Positions 17,154 to 25,745 of a DNA stretch of 64,000 bases are shown one piece after another. Each line of letters opens with the position of its first letter. Position 1 is the stretch's first letter. Below the pieces are notes generated by a model. It did no database searches. It had not been told where the DNA came from and saw only the letters and a list, made by a program, of their open reading frames with translations. The stretch lies in NCBI RefSeq assembly GCF_000285535.1, contig NZ_HE610987.1, positions 598,128 to 662,127 of the forward strand, written 5' to 3'. The position numbers and the translations under genes were made by a program. The DNA comes from Bacillus timonensis (GTDB taxonomy: Bacteria > Bacillota > Bacilli > Bacillales > Bacillaceae_L).

Positions 17154-18596
17154 TTATTCTGGAACAGGCTCTCGAGTTGTTGACTTTTTTGAAGTATGAT
17201 TTGAGTTAACCTCTTTCGTCGATCTACCAGCATCTTTTGGCACCATAACGATTATCGATAAAATAGATAGAACACCAAAGATTACATTGACAATGATACC
17301 GACGGTTGCTGCCCATTCCAGATTACCAGTAGCTGCGACTGCAGCGTAAGCCGCTGTCGAAATCGCTACACCAAATGCACTTCCAAGTGAACTTGCCATT
17401 TTATAAACACCAGCAGCCTCTCCAACCTTATCTGCTGGAGCATTAGAAACAGATGTATCTGTCGACGGAGTCGCGTAAATGCCAAGACCAAGACCAAATA
17501 AAGAAAACCCAATGAACACCACAATTGTGTATGTAAGGCCCGGTAAGAATGTTAAACCCATCATCCCAACACCAACCGTGGTAATTACAGCACCCCAAAT
17601 CATTGGTAATTTTGCGCCAACCTTTTGTAAAATTTTCTCACCAACGCGAATCATTGCCAGAACAGCTACTAAATACCCTAATGATAACATTCCTGATTGG
17701 AATGAGTTAAACCCCCGCCCAACTTGTACATATGTATTCGCTACGACTAATGTACCCGCAATGGCATTCAATAAGAAATTAGAAACCGTGGCACCTGTAT
17801 ATGGAGCATTTTTAAATACGGCAAAGTCAATTAGAACAATCTCCTTACTCCTTTCGACTTTTATGAATACCAGTATACCAATAATTGTTACAGCTATAAG
17901 ACTTAGCGAAATAGGGCTTGTCCATCCCAAATCTGCCCCGTATGTAATAAATACATTCAACGCAATCATTGTAACGATAAAAATGGCTAACCCAGAGTAA
18001 TCGAATCTAAAAGCACCTGAAGATGGTTGTTTACTTTCTGGCGTATCTTTCAGCAAAAACATACCAACAATTGCAAAGATAATCGAAAATACGAAAATCC
18101 ATCTCCATCCTAATGAGGTGGCAATTGTACCACCCGCAAAAGAAGCAATCCCTGAGCCTCCCCAAGAACCAATCGACCAGTAACTCAAGGCACGTTGCCG
18201 CTCTGCCCCTTCAAAATAAGCTTTCATTAATGCAATTGTAGAGGGCATGATACACGCAGCTGAAACACCTTGAATAATGCGTCCAATAATTAATAATACA
18301 GACCCTTGGGCTAAAACAAGGCAAAGAGAACCGACAATACTTAAAATAAACCCAACATAGGCAATCTTCTTACGTCCTAATTTATCTGCAAGACCACCGG
18401 CAGCAACGATAAACATTCCCGAGAATAAAGCTGTTAAGCTTATCGCAATGTTCAATGTTCCTAATGATATCCCTAAATCCTCTTGTACGGTCGGGACGAC
18501 ATTCACCATTGCCTGAGCAAATAACCAGAATGTTATGACACCGAACACAATACCGATTATCATTTTATTTGTACCTTTATAAGAACCTGATTCCAT
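17154..18596 (-). CDS. MFS transporter, DHA2/14-TMS drug-exporter type
   Basis: Proton-driven membrane exporter of about 480 residues, with about 14 hydrophobic helices as in the QacA/EmrB group. The loop 2-3 motif is GGLADKLGRKKIAYVG, and the helix-5 region reads WGGSGIASFAGG. The C-terminus is a short hydrophilic Lys/Ser/Thr-rich tail. I prefer ATG 18596; TTG at 18599 is an alternative, since AAAGGAGG is upstream of both. It precedes the M20 amidohydrolase gene on the same strand by about 60 nt, so the two may be co-transcribed. The substrate is unknown. Confidence 0.85.
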   Translation of the reverse strand: MESGSYKGTNKMIIGIVFGVITFWLFAQAMVNVVPTVQEDLGISLGTLNIAISLTALFSGMFIVAAGGLADKLGRKKIAYVGFILSIVGSLCLVLAQGSVLLIIGRIIQGVSAACIMPSTIALMKAYFEGAERQRALSYWSIGSWGGSGIASFAGGTIATSLGWRWIFVFSIIFAIVGMFLLKDTPESKQPSSGAFRFDYSGLAIFIVTMIALNVFITYGADLGWTSPISLSLIAVTIIGILVFIKVERSKEIVLIDFAVFKNAPYTGATVSNFLLNAIAGTLVVANTYVQVGRGFNSFQSGMLSLGYLVAVLAMIRVGEKILQKVGAKLPMIWGAVITTVGVGMMGLTFLPGLTYTIVVFIGFSLFGLGLGIYATPSTDTSVSNAPADKVGEAAGVYKMASSLGSAFGVAISTAAYAAVAATGNLEWAATVGIIVNVIFGVLSILSIIVMVPKDAGRSTKEVNSNHTSKKSTTREPVPE

Positions 18597-18728
18597 CAAT
18601 AGATAACCTCCTTTGAATTTATATTTCCCGTACCCGGTTATCTAATTCTGACAAATACGTGAAGATGGAATATCATTTTAAACTACAGTTTTTACTGTCT
18701 ACAGACCTAACTCGCACTCTTTCATGGC

Positions 18729-18764
18729 AAAAAAAAGGCCTACATCCCCATCGATACAGGCCCT
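18729..18764 (-). terminator. Terminator of the MMPL gene
   Basis: On the minus strand GGGCCTGTATC pairs with GATGTAGGCC, followed by eight T's, 9 nt after the MMPL stop. Confidence 0.8.
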
Positions 18765-18772
18765 TACTATCC

Positions 18773-20881
18773 TTATTTTTCTTTACTTACTGCCTTATCC
18801 TTCTCTAATAAAACGAGTAATCCAGGTAACAATACTCCTCGAATTAAGAATGTATCTAAAAGAATTCCTACCGCTACAATAAATCCGAAGACAAATAATA
18901 ATTGAACCGGCTGTGTCATAAGAACAGCAAAAGTTGCAGCTAAAATGACACCAGCAGATGAGATGACTCCACCTGTTTTTGCAACAGAAATTTGTACCGC
19001 TTCTTTTACTGAATGGTTTCTTCTTTCTTCTTGGAATCTTGAGATAAGCATAATGTTATAATCAATTCCAAGTGCAACTAGGAAAACAAATGCATATAGT
19101 GGGACTCGATTTGCTATCGTGTCGATATCAAAGAATAAGTTTGTTAAAAACATACCTAATCCTAATGCTGCTAAAAATGAAACTAAGATTGTACCCATCA
19201 TATATATCGGCATTTTAAACGACTTTGTTAAAACGATTAACATCCCAAAGATTAAGATTGTTTCAAGTATGACGATTAAAATAACATCACGGTTATTGGT
19301 TGAGCGGTCATCAACTTTAGTCGCCGTTTCACCTGCAAAATAGAGATTTCCGTCTACATTAGCATTTGCTACTATCGTATCTGAGTTATTAATCAGTTGC
19401 TCCATCGCATCCATTGTTTTTACGTCGTAAGGACCCTCTTCAAAAGTAAGACTAAAATTCAGAACCCGATTTTCTTCTGCTGCTCCATTTATTCTCACAT
19501 CACTTACAAGCTCTTGATCTAATAACTCTTGACGTAATGCATCTTGCGCTTCCTTCGTTACAGTTTCTTTTCCTTCAAATATGACTGTTGATGGTGCGAG
19601 ATCACCTTTCGCAAATTTCTCCTCAATTAATTCATAGCCTTGCCTTGATGGCATATCCTCCGGAAACGACTTCATTGTATCAAACTCATAAGTTAGGTTG
19701 AACATATTAGCGGCAGAGATCAACAAAAATAAACCAATAATTCCAACAGATAGCCCTGGCTTTTTGACAACTAGCCGACCAACCTTGCTCCAAATAGAAT
19801 TATTTTTTACCTTCTCATCCCCAACTTTCGGAACCTTTGGCCAAAATGACTTTCGTCCAAAGAGTGTAAATAAAGCAGGCACTAACGTAACCGATGCAAT
19901 CATTATGATAACCATTGTTGTAGCAAAAGTCGGAGCAAAATTACGATAATCTCCGAGGTTTGCAAAGAATAACACAAGCATTGCCGCCAACACCGTTCCA
20001 CCTGAGAAGAAGACTGGCATTCCCACCTCTCTCATGGCCGCTCTCATGGCATCATATTTACTTTCATAATTCTTGAGCTCTTCACGAAAACGAGAGAATA
20101 CAAACAAAGAATAATCTATTACTGCCGCAAATAAAAGAATCGACATAATCGATATTGTTTGATTACTTAACTGTAAGCCAGCCTTTCCTAGTATACCTAG
20201 TGATTGCATAGCCACTTCATATACAAAAACGGCTGCTACTAATGGGATTAAAGCTAATAGCGGTGAACGATAAATCACAATTAATAATATAAGGATTAAC
20301 CCTACAGTTGAGAAAATCAATACAAGATCTGCCCTTGAAAATAAATCTAGCGAGTCAGTTGCAATTCCCGCTGGCCCTGTGACATACAAGGTTAGATCTG
20401 AATTGTCTTCAACGACCTTTATAATTTCATCTTTCGAATCGCCAATTTCCTTTGTTTCTAGGGAGTCATCAAATATGATTGGAAGTATAGCGGTTGATTG
20501 ATCCTCTGAAAAAAATCCCGCTGCAGCCTGTGGTGGTAAGGTCGATAAAGGAACTACCTGTTCTACCCCAGGAATCGCAGCATTTTCAATCACATTAAAA
20601 ACATCTACAAGGTCCTGGAAATCAAATTTTTCTTCATTCGATTGAAACACTAATATTCCAGGTGTCCCATTACTATCCTTAAAATACTCATCTACCTTAC
20701 TTTGAGCAATTACCGACTGCGCATCAGCAGGTAGAGAATCAATCCTTGAGACCTCGTAATCCTTTGCGTTTGGCGCAAAAACCGCCAATGCCATCGTCAT
20801 AATAAGCCAAACAGCTAATGTAACCCACATTCCCTTTTTGGTAGTGACTTTATCTGTAATGGTTTGTAAAAAATGTTTCAA
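18773..20881 (-). CDS. MMPL-family RND transporter
   Basis: Large inner-membrane exporter of about 702 residues, of the MMPL/YdfJ type. It has the duplicated RND plan: one helix, an extracytoplasmic loop, then a group of about five helices, twice. Conserved pieces are AAVIDYSLFVFSRFREE in the first half and ALGIDYNIMLISRFQEE in the second; their Asp/Tyr pairs are the likely proton relay. The start is uncertain. TTG 20881 has GGGGG about 10 nt upstream, while the open frame extends to GTG 20899, which has no good ribosome site. Regulated by the adjacent TetR-type protein, judging from three operators at its promoter. Cargo (lipid or drug) unknown. Confidence 0.87.
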   Translation of the reverse strand: MKHFLQTITDKVTTKKGMWVTLAVWLIMTMALAVFAPNAKDYEVSRIDSLPADAQSVIAQSKVDEYFKDSNGTPGILVFQSNEEKFDFQDLVDVFNVIENAAIPGVEQVVPLSTLPPQAAAGFFSEDQSTAILPIIFDDSLETKEIGDSKDEIIKVVEDNSDLTLYVTGPAGIATDSLDLFSRADLVLIFSTVGLILILLIVIYRSPLLALIPLVAAVFVYEVAMQSLGILGKAGLQLSNQTISIMSILLFAAVIDYSLFVFSRFREELKNYESKYDAMRAAMREVGMPVFFSGGTVLAAMLVLFFANLGDYRNFAPTFATTMVIIMIASVTLVPALFTLFGRKSFWPKVPKVGDEKVKNNSIWSKVGRLVVKKPGLSVGIIGLFLLISAANMFNLTYEFDTMKSFPEDMPSRQGYELIEEKFAKGDLAPSTVIFEGKETVTKEAQDALRQELLDQELVSDVRINGAAEENRVLNFSLTFEEGPYDVKTMDAMEQLINNSDTIVANANVDGNLYFAGETATKVDDRSTNNRDVILIVILETILIFGMLIVLTKSFKMPIYMMGTILVSFLAALGLGMFLTNLFFDIDTIANRVPLYAFVFLVALGIDYNIMLISRFQEERRNHSVKEAVQISVAKTGGVISSAGVILAATFAVLMTQPVQLLFVFGFIVAVGILLDTFLIRGVLLPGLLVLLEKDKAVSKEK

Positions 20882-20914
20882 AGTATACTCAACCCCCACC
20901 TCTTGTATTAGAAA

Positions 20915-20930
20915 GTAACACTCGTGTCAC
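20915..20930. promoter_or_regulatory. TetR-type operator 1 (mmpL leader)
   Basis: GTAACAC-TC-GTGTCAC, an imperfect palindrome of the class TGACAC-N2-GTGTCA, located in the mmpL 5' leader. Confidence 0.65.
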
Positions 20931-20946
20931 TTTACTTTTAAAAAAA

Positions 20947-20962
20947 TTGACACTGTTGTCAC
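20947..20962. promoter_or_regulatory. TetR-type operator 2 (transcription start region of mmpL)
   Basis: TTGACACTGTTGTCAC, same class, placed over the expected transcription start just after the -10 element. Confidence 0.65.
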
Positions 20963-20966
20963 GATA

Positions 20967-20996
20967 ATTATATTTGCAAAGTAACACTTGTGTCAA
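20967..20996 (-). promoter_or_regulatory. mmpL promoter, consensus sigma-A
   Basis: On the minus strand TTGACA (20996-20991) and TATAAT (20972-20967) with an 18-nt spacer, in the gap between the tetR stop and mmpL. Confidence 0.8.
20981..20996. promoter_or_regulatory. TetR-type operator 3 (over the mmpL -35)
   Basis: GTAACACTTGTGTCAA; its right arm is the -35 hexamer itself, so binding would block RNA polymerase. Confidence 0.65.
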
Positions 20997-21572
20997 TTAG
21001 GATTCTTTGAGGATTCCATGACAAATCATATCTTTAATCGATTGAACCCAGACTTCATAGGGAATGTCAAAATGATTCGGAATCGCGATGGATTGAAAAA
21101 TGTAACCTAGTACAACAGGTTCAGGGATATTGGGATTCAAAATTTGTTTCTTTTTACCTGATTCAATAAAGCCCTGTAAATAATGGTACATCTTAATGTG
21201 GTATGTTTCGAGTCTTTCTTTATTTTCTTTCACTTTTTTGTTAATATTTACCGGGACACGTTTTCCAATTTCAATAAGATGAGGAAGCTCTGGATTCTTA
21301 AACATGAGATTTAGAAGAAAATCAAACTGTGCATGAAACTCGTCAATTGAGTTGATTTCTTTTAGACTTTGGAGAAATTCCTCCATTTTATAAAGCATAT
21401 AGTCCGTGATCAGTTCTTCCTTATTTTCAAAATACTTATAAATCGCGCCACGGGAAACATGTAAATGGTCCGCTACCAAACTGAACTGGAACCCTTCATA
21501 ATTATATGCTAGAAGAAGCTCCTCAGTTGCTTGATATAGTTCCTCAGTTGTAAATTTACGTTCGCGTGCCAT
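20997..21572 (-). CDS. TetR/AcrR family transcriptional regulator
   Basis: Repressor of about 191 residues. The N-terminal helix-turn-helix is clear (FQFSLVADHLHVSRGAIYKY, then FENKEEL); the remainder is the all-helical ligand/dimer domain. I chose ATG 21572 (MARERKFTT) with GGTGAAGGA just upstream; the longer open frame to 21716 has no family-like sequence and no ribosome site. It lies directly upstream of mmpL on the same strand, and its likely operators surround the mmpL promoter. It therefore probably represses the exporter until a ligand binds. Confidence 0.88.
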   Translation of the reverse strand: MARERKFTTEELYQATEELLLAYNYEGFQFSLVADHLHVSRGAIYKYFENKEELITDYMLYKMEEFLQSLKEINSIDEFHAQFDFLLNLMFKNPELPHLIEIGKRVPVNINKKVKENKERLETYHIKMYHYLQGFIESGKKKQILNPNIPEPVVLGYIFQSIAIPNHFDIPYEVWVQSIKDMICHGILKES

Positions 21573-21707
21573 GTGTCCTTCACCCCACCCCATTATAAAA
21601 CAATATAGTAGAAAAGAGAATGAGTTGACTTGGCTTTGCCATATTCTCACATTAATTTTGTGACTAGTACAGCGATTATCTTGACAGATTCGCCGATACC
21701 AAATTCG

Positions 21708-21729
21708 TTCAATCAAACGTTTGATTGAA
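21708..21729. promoter_or_regulatory. Perfect 22-bp palindrome with CAAACGTTTG core
   Basis: Left arm TTCAATCAAAC, right arm GTTTGATTGAA, no mismatch. It lies about 136 nt upstream of the tetR start and differs from the operators at mmpL, so another regulator may bind here. Confidence 0.6.
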
Positions 21730-21756
21730 TTTGCATGTCATTGATATATCTAGGAT

Positions 21757-21791
21757 AACCCATTAAACAAACGTTTGTTTGAAAATGGGTT
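21757..21791. promoter_or_regulatory. Second CAAACGTTTG palindrome inside a larger hairpin
   Basis: The 16-bp core AAACAAACGTTTGTTT (21765-21780) is perfectly palindromic and is nested between AACCCATT and AATGGGTT. It shares its core with the site 50 bp away. It could be an operator, a weak terminator of the 78-residue gene, or both. Confidence 0.5.
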
Positions 21792-21852
21792 TTCTAAAGA
21801 ATAGTCGAATAGTACAGATTGATTTTAATCAATTTTTTCCGAAAACAACTAC

Positions 21853-22089
21853 TTACGGAAGCATGGACAATTTCTCTTCATATCGCTTTTCATTGAAGGG
21901 AACTTGATTTTTTAAGAGATCATACATTTCTTCAACAAGCACCCTGCCTATCATTTCTTTGGACTCTACCTCAGATAAACCCGAGTTAACTAAACGTTCC
22001 AATGTTTCTTTCGTACACTTCGGGTCATTTATGTTGATTTGATTATCTACAATTTCCAGAATCTTAGATTTCAACTTTTCATTTGCCAT
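21853..22089 (-). CDS. Conserved hypothetical protein, 78 residues
   Basis: Small, soluble, helical protein without a signal peptide or membrane segment; I do not recognise the family. Charged segments such as MANEKLKSKILEIVDNQ and LSEVESKEMIGRVLVEEMYD suggest an all-alpha fold. GGGAGGGG lies about 6 nt before the ATG, so it is very likely expressed. It follows rlmCD on the same strand by about 65 nt and could share its transcript. Its 3' side runs into two CAAACGTTTG palindromes. Confidence 0.7.
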   Translation of the reverse strand: MANEKLKSKILEIVDNQININDPKCTKETLERLVNSGLSEVESKEMIGRVLVEEMYDLLKNQVPFNEKRYEEKLSMLP

Positions 22090-22154
22090 TGTCTTTGCCC
22101 CTCCCTGTTTAAGTTTGTTTATCTATTTCCTATTCCCGATTACATTCCTATATC

Positions 22155-23531
22155 TTATGATTTTAAAACCAACTTCGCAACAGCTTCACAGTGAACAGTG
22201 TGTGGGAACATATCCACTGGCTGTACTTCAAGTGTATTATAGCCACCATCTTCTAGCACCCTTAAGTCTCTCGCTAATGTTGCCGGATTACAAGAAACAT
22301 ACACGACTTTCTTCGGCTTCATTTGTAAAATGGTTTGTAACAGTGCCTCATCACAGCCTTTACGAGGAGGATCAACTACAATCACATCTGCCTTAACTCC
22401 GTCCTTATACCAATTAGGGATTACAACCTCGGCTTCCCCAACCGCAAACTCGGTATTATTAATATGATTTAAAGTGGCGTTTCGCTTCGCGTCCTCGATG
22501 GCCTCAGGCACAATTTCAACACCGTACACTTTTTTCGCCTTTTGTGCTAAAAATAACGAAATAGTACCGATTCCACAATACGCATCAATAACCGTCTCTT
22601 CACCAGTCAACTCCGCATATTCTAAAGCTTTATCATACAAGACCTTGGTTTGCTCGGGGTTAACCTGATAAAAAGATCTGGCTGAAATTGCAAATCGAAT
22701 ATCACCAATATTGTCATAAATATATTCTTCTCCCCAAAGGACAATTGTTTCGTTTCCAAAAATTACATTCGTCTGTTTCGGGTTGATGTTTTGCACAATC
22801 GATTTTACACCAGGTAGCTTTTCAATAATATCTGAGATGATTTTATCTTTATGTGGAAGCTCCTTTGTTCTTGTAATAAGGACAATCATCATTTCGCCTG
22901 AGACTTGGCCGTAGCGTGCCATGATATGTCGAAGAGTACCTTTATTGCTTTTTTCGTTATAGGCTTGAATTCCATATTTCTCACAGATTGATTTTACTGT
23001 TTGCACAACCAAATCATTCTTCTCTTGCTGAATGAGACAAGCTTCCATATCAATGATTTCATGGCTACGCTGCTGGTAAAAGCCCGCAACAAGACCCCCT
23101 TCACGATCAGCTACTGGTACCTGTGCCTTATTCCGGTAGCGCCATGGATTTTCCATTCCTAGAGCAGGATGTACGTGGATATTTTGCAGCTTCCCAATTC
23201 GAGTTAAAACTTCCTGGACCTGTTTTCGTTTTGCTACCAATTGACCTTCATAACTAAGGTGCTGGAGCTGACAGCCCCCGCATTCTTTATAAATCGGACA
23301 CGGAGCATCCACTCGATATTTACTTTCTTCATAAAGTTCAATAAGCCGTCCATAGGCGTAGCTTTTTTGGACCTTCGTAATTTTTATTTTGGCTTTCTCA
23401 TCAGGTAAGCCATTTGCTACAAAAATCGGAAATCCTTCGATTTTTGCTACACCCGCCCCATCGTGTGTAAGGTCCACGAATGTGACATCATAATATGTAT
23501 TTTTTTCAACTGGCGGTTTCAGTTTGGTCAT
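22155..23531 (-). CDS. rlmCD: 23S rRNA (uracil-C5)-methyltransferase RlmCD
   Basis: SAM-dependent enzyme that makes 5-methyluridine at two positions of 23S rRNA (747 and 1939 in E. coli numbering); orthologue of B. subtilis YefA. Residues 10-70 form a TRAM RNA-binding domain. Cys78, Cys84 and Cys87 ([10 protein letters not shown]), with a later Cys near 167, form the Fe-S site. The methyltransferase core shows [14 protein letters not shown], the [10 protein letters not shown] segment and the catalytic-Cys motif [13 protein letters not shown]. Its length of 458 residues is typical. It sits next to dgkB, as in B. subtilis. Confidence 0.94.
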   Translation of the reverse strand: MTKLKPPVEKNTYYDVTFVDLTHDGAGVAKIEGFPIFVANGLPDEKAKIKITKVQKSYAYGRLIELYEESKYRVDAPCPIYKECGGCQLQHLSYEGQLVAKRKQVQEVLTRIGKLQNIHVHPALGMENPWRYRNKAQVPVADREGGLVAGFYQQRSHEIIDMEACLIQQEKNDLVVQTVKSICEKYGIQAYNEKSNKGTLRHIMARYGQVSGEMMIVLITRTKELPHKDKIISDIIEKLPGVKSIVQNINPKQTNVIFGNETIVLWGEEYIYDNIGDIRFAISARSFYQVNPEQTKVLYDKALEYAELTGEETVIDAYCGIGTISLFLAQKAKKVYGVEIVPEAIEDAKRNATLNHINNTEFAVGEAEVVIPNWYKDGVKADVIVVDPPRKGCDEALLQTILQMKPKKVVYVSCNPATLARDLRVLEDGGYNTLEVQPVDMFPHTVHCEAVAKLVLKS

Positions 23532-23640
23532 TGTATTTTCTTCCTTTACGTTCGAAATGCTGAACTGATTGTAACATATTGGAGGTGTGTTGTGCCAATG
23601 GGGTTATCCTGAAGCTTGCTTAAAAAAATACTCAAAAAAC

Positions 23641-23671
23641 AAAAAAATCTGGCCTTCGCCAGACTTTTTTC
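23641..23671 (-). terminator. Terminator of dgkB
   Basis: TCTGGC-CTTC-GCCAGA hairpin flanked by A and T tracts, abutting the dgkB stop; it may act both ways. Confidence 0.85.
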
Positions 23672-24574
23672 TTACATCTTATCCGCTTTTTCCTTTGCTA
23701 CCAACACATTAATATGCTGATATAAGTTGACAAACTCACCAGGCAGTAAACCACCATATTCCCCATCAAGATTGATTTGCATTTTTTCAGTGGGATTCAC
23801 CTTGATGCGATTAGCTTTTGTGTAGAGAACATGAGGATCATTGATATGCTCTCCACGTATTGCCAACGTCGCCACCTTAATAAAATCAGCTAGGTTTGCC
23901 TTTTTTAAAATTAACAAGTCAAACAATCCATCATTGAGCGATGAATCGGGTGCTAGTTTTTCAAAGCCACCGACAGAATTAGTTAAGGAGACGAGGAATA
24001 ACATGATTTCCCCTTCAAAAAGCTTTCCGTCATACTCAATACTAACCTCAGTTGGACGAATGGATGGTAGCATCTCCATGCCTTTTAAATAATACGCAAG
24101 CTGCCCAAGCATTGTCTTTAGCTTGCTTGGTACCTCGTATGTTAACTCAGTTAACCTTCCACCGCCAGCAATATTAATAAAATATCTATCATTTACTCGG
24201 CCTATATCAATCGGAACAGAAATTCCATCGACAATTACATCACAGGCACCGTCAATATTTCGTGGTACACCGATAGCACGCGCAAAATCGTTTGTTGTTC
24301 CAACAGGTATAATCCCGAGAGTCGGGCGGTATTCCTGTTCAGCTAAACCGTTGACGACCTCATTAATGGTTCCATCGCCACCTGCCGCAATCACAAGATC
24401 ATATTTCCTTTCAACCGCGATTCGTGCAGCATTTGTCGCGTCTCCCGCTCCAGTTGTTGCATGACATGAGGTTTCATAGCCTGCTCTTTCTAACTTCTCT
24501 AGGACCTCCGGCAGATGTCTTTTAAACAATTCTCTCCCAGAAGTTGGGTTATATATTATACGAGCTCTTTTCAT
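23672..24574 (-). CDS. dgkB: Diacylglycerol kinase DgkB
   Basis: Soluble lipid kinase that phosphorylates diacylglycerol released during lipoteichoic acid synthesis, returning it to phosphatidic acid; orthologue of B. subtilis YerQ. Key pieces are IIYNPTSGRELFKRHLPEVL at the N-terminus and the nucleotide-binding AAGGDGTINEVVNGL. The central GIIPVGTTNDFARAIG segment is also typical. I set the start at the third of three close Met codons (24574, MKRARIIYN), about 8 nt after AGGA, matching the family N-terminus; about 300 residues. Neighbour of rlmCD. The 24575-24791 gap shows no feature. Confidence 0.93.
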   Translation of the reverse strand: MKRARIIYNPTSGRELFKRHLPEVLEKLERAGYETSCHATTGAGDATNAARIAVERKYDLVIAAGGDGTINEVVNGLAEQEYRPTLGIIPVGTTNDFARAIGVPRNIDGACDVIVDGISVPIDIGRVNDRYFINIAGGGRLTELTYEVPSKLKTMLGQLAYYLKGMEMLPSIRPTEVSIEYDGKLFEGEIMLFLVSLTNSVGGFEKLAPDSSLNDGLFDLLILKKANLADFIKVATLAIRGEHINDPHVLYTKANRIKVNPTEKMQINLDGEYGGLLPGEFVNLYQHINVLVAKEKADKM

Positions 24575-24791
24575 TTTCATCATCCTAAAAAAAGATAATC
24601 AATCGTCTATTTTACATCATAGCTTATCCAATTCATTTAATCAATTTTGGTACTAGTAAAAAAAACCAATTCACTCACACTTATTTACTATAGCATCGAT
24701 ATTTAAAAAACACTATTATATTGCCCACCTTCTCTGAAACCTTGTATCCTCAAAAATGCGCTTGGCCAAAACCAATGCGCACATTCCATCC

Positions 24792-25745
24792 TTACATTTT
24801 TTCAACTAGATTGACAGTAACGAGTTCACTATTAAAAATGGATAGTTTATAGGTACCTTCCCCTAGCTTTTTTGTTCCCTTATATAAATTTTCAGTAGTA
24901 CTTTCTTCATACACTTCATCAATACCGCCTCGTTTTGTTGTATCAATTTTATCCCAGGCAATGTTGCCATTCTCTAGCTCATTATTAGAAACAGCAGACA
25001 ACAGAATGTTACTCTTTTCGCTCACATGAACAGAGACATTTGATGCCCCGTCGACAATCCAATTATTTTCAAGTGAGCCAGGATAGAGGGCAACTTGATT
25101 ATGCTGACCACGAACCTCTAATTGAATTGAGCTTGGAACAATGATCGTCGGTTCCATCGTTATGTATGTAGAAAATGGTCCTGCTTGATCAGCAGGTTCT
25201 TTCAATGTCAGGTACATTGTGTCACCCACAACCTTCATAAACACATAATCCTTTGCTTCTGAAATTATTGGGTCGGCCTTTGGATGAACCGTAGCACGAT
25301 ATACGCCAAATAGATGCAATTCATTTGCATTGGTGCCCTCAATTTTACATGTTACACCATTTGTTTCAAGAACGACACGTTTGATGTCTCCTGTTAATTT
25401 TTCTTCTACTACCGGAAGGTCCATGGAACGATGCTCTGCCCCAATCACACCTTGAACCTCATCGACAAGCCCTACAGATGACAACAAGGTAAACCCTATC
25501 CCAATTGTCCCAATGACTCCTACAAAAATGATACTTAAAAAATCATATTTTACAATCGGATTTTCCTGTTTTGATAAAAAGAGATAAACGACAATCTCAA
25601 TTCCTAAAACAATCAAAATGATCGGCCACCACACAAGCAGTGGCTCCATCATTTGCATTCCTTTTATCTGTGATATGAAAAGAAGAACACCGAGTAAAAT
25701 AAGGGACAATCCCATCGAAACTGAACCAACACGCCATTTTCTCAT
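24792..25745 (-). CDS. Membrane protein with LiaF-like N-terminus, last gene of ECF sigma operon
   Basis: Membrane protein of 317 residues. The first 90 residues form three or so helices, including the MGLSLILLGVLLFISQI and WWPIILIVLGIEIVVYLF segments that resemble the LiaF/LiaI toast-rack membrane region. The rest is an exposed beta-rich domain (VVLETNGVTCKIEGTNANEL, VEVRGQHNQVAL-like strands), probably outside the membrane. It overlaps the upstream gene by 4 nt (ATGA) and ends the four-gene sigma operon. A cell-envelope stress role is an inference from this context. No exact family recognised. Confidence 0.72.
   Translation of the reverse strand: MRKWRVGSVSMGLSLILLGVLLFISQIKGMQMMEPLLVWWPIILIVLGIEIVVYLFLSKQENPIVKYDFLSIIFVGVIGTIGIGFTLLSSVGLVDEVQGVIGAEHRSMDLPVVEEKLTGDIKRVVLETNGVTCKIEGTNANELHLFGVYRATVHPKADPIISEAKDYVFMKVVGDTMYLTLKEPADQAGPFSTYITMEPTIIVPSSIQLEVRGQHNQVALYPGSLENNWIVDGASNVSVHVSEKSNILLSAVSNNELENGNIAWDKIDTTKRGGIDEVYEESTTENLYKGTKKLGEGTYKLSIFNSELVTVNLVEKM

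Noticed and set aside
17479..18000. 173-codon frame opposite the MFS transporter gene
   Set aside because: Composition is rich in Pro/Thr/Ile as expected for the complement of membrane helices; no ribosome site.
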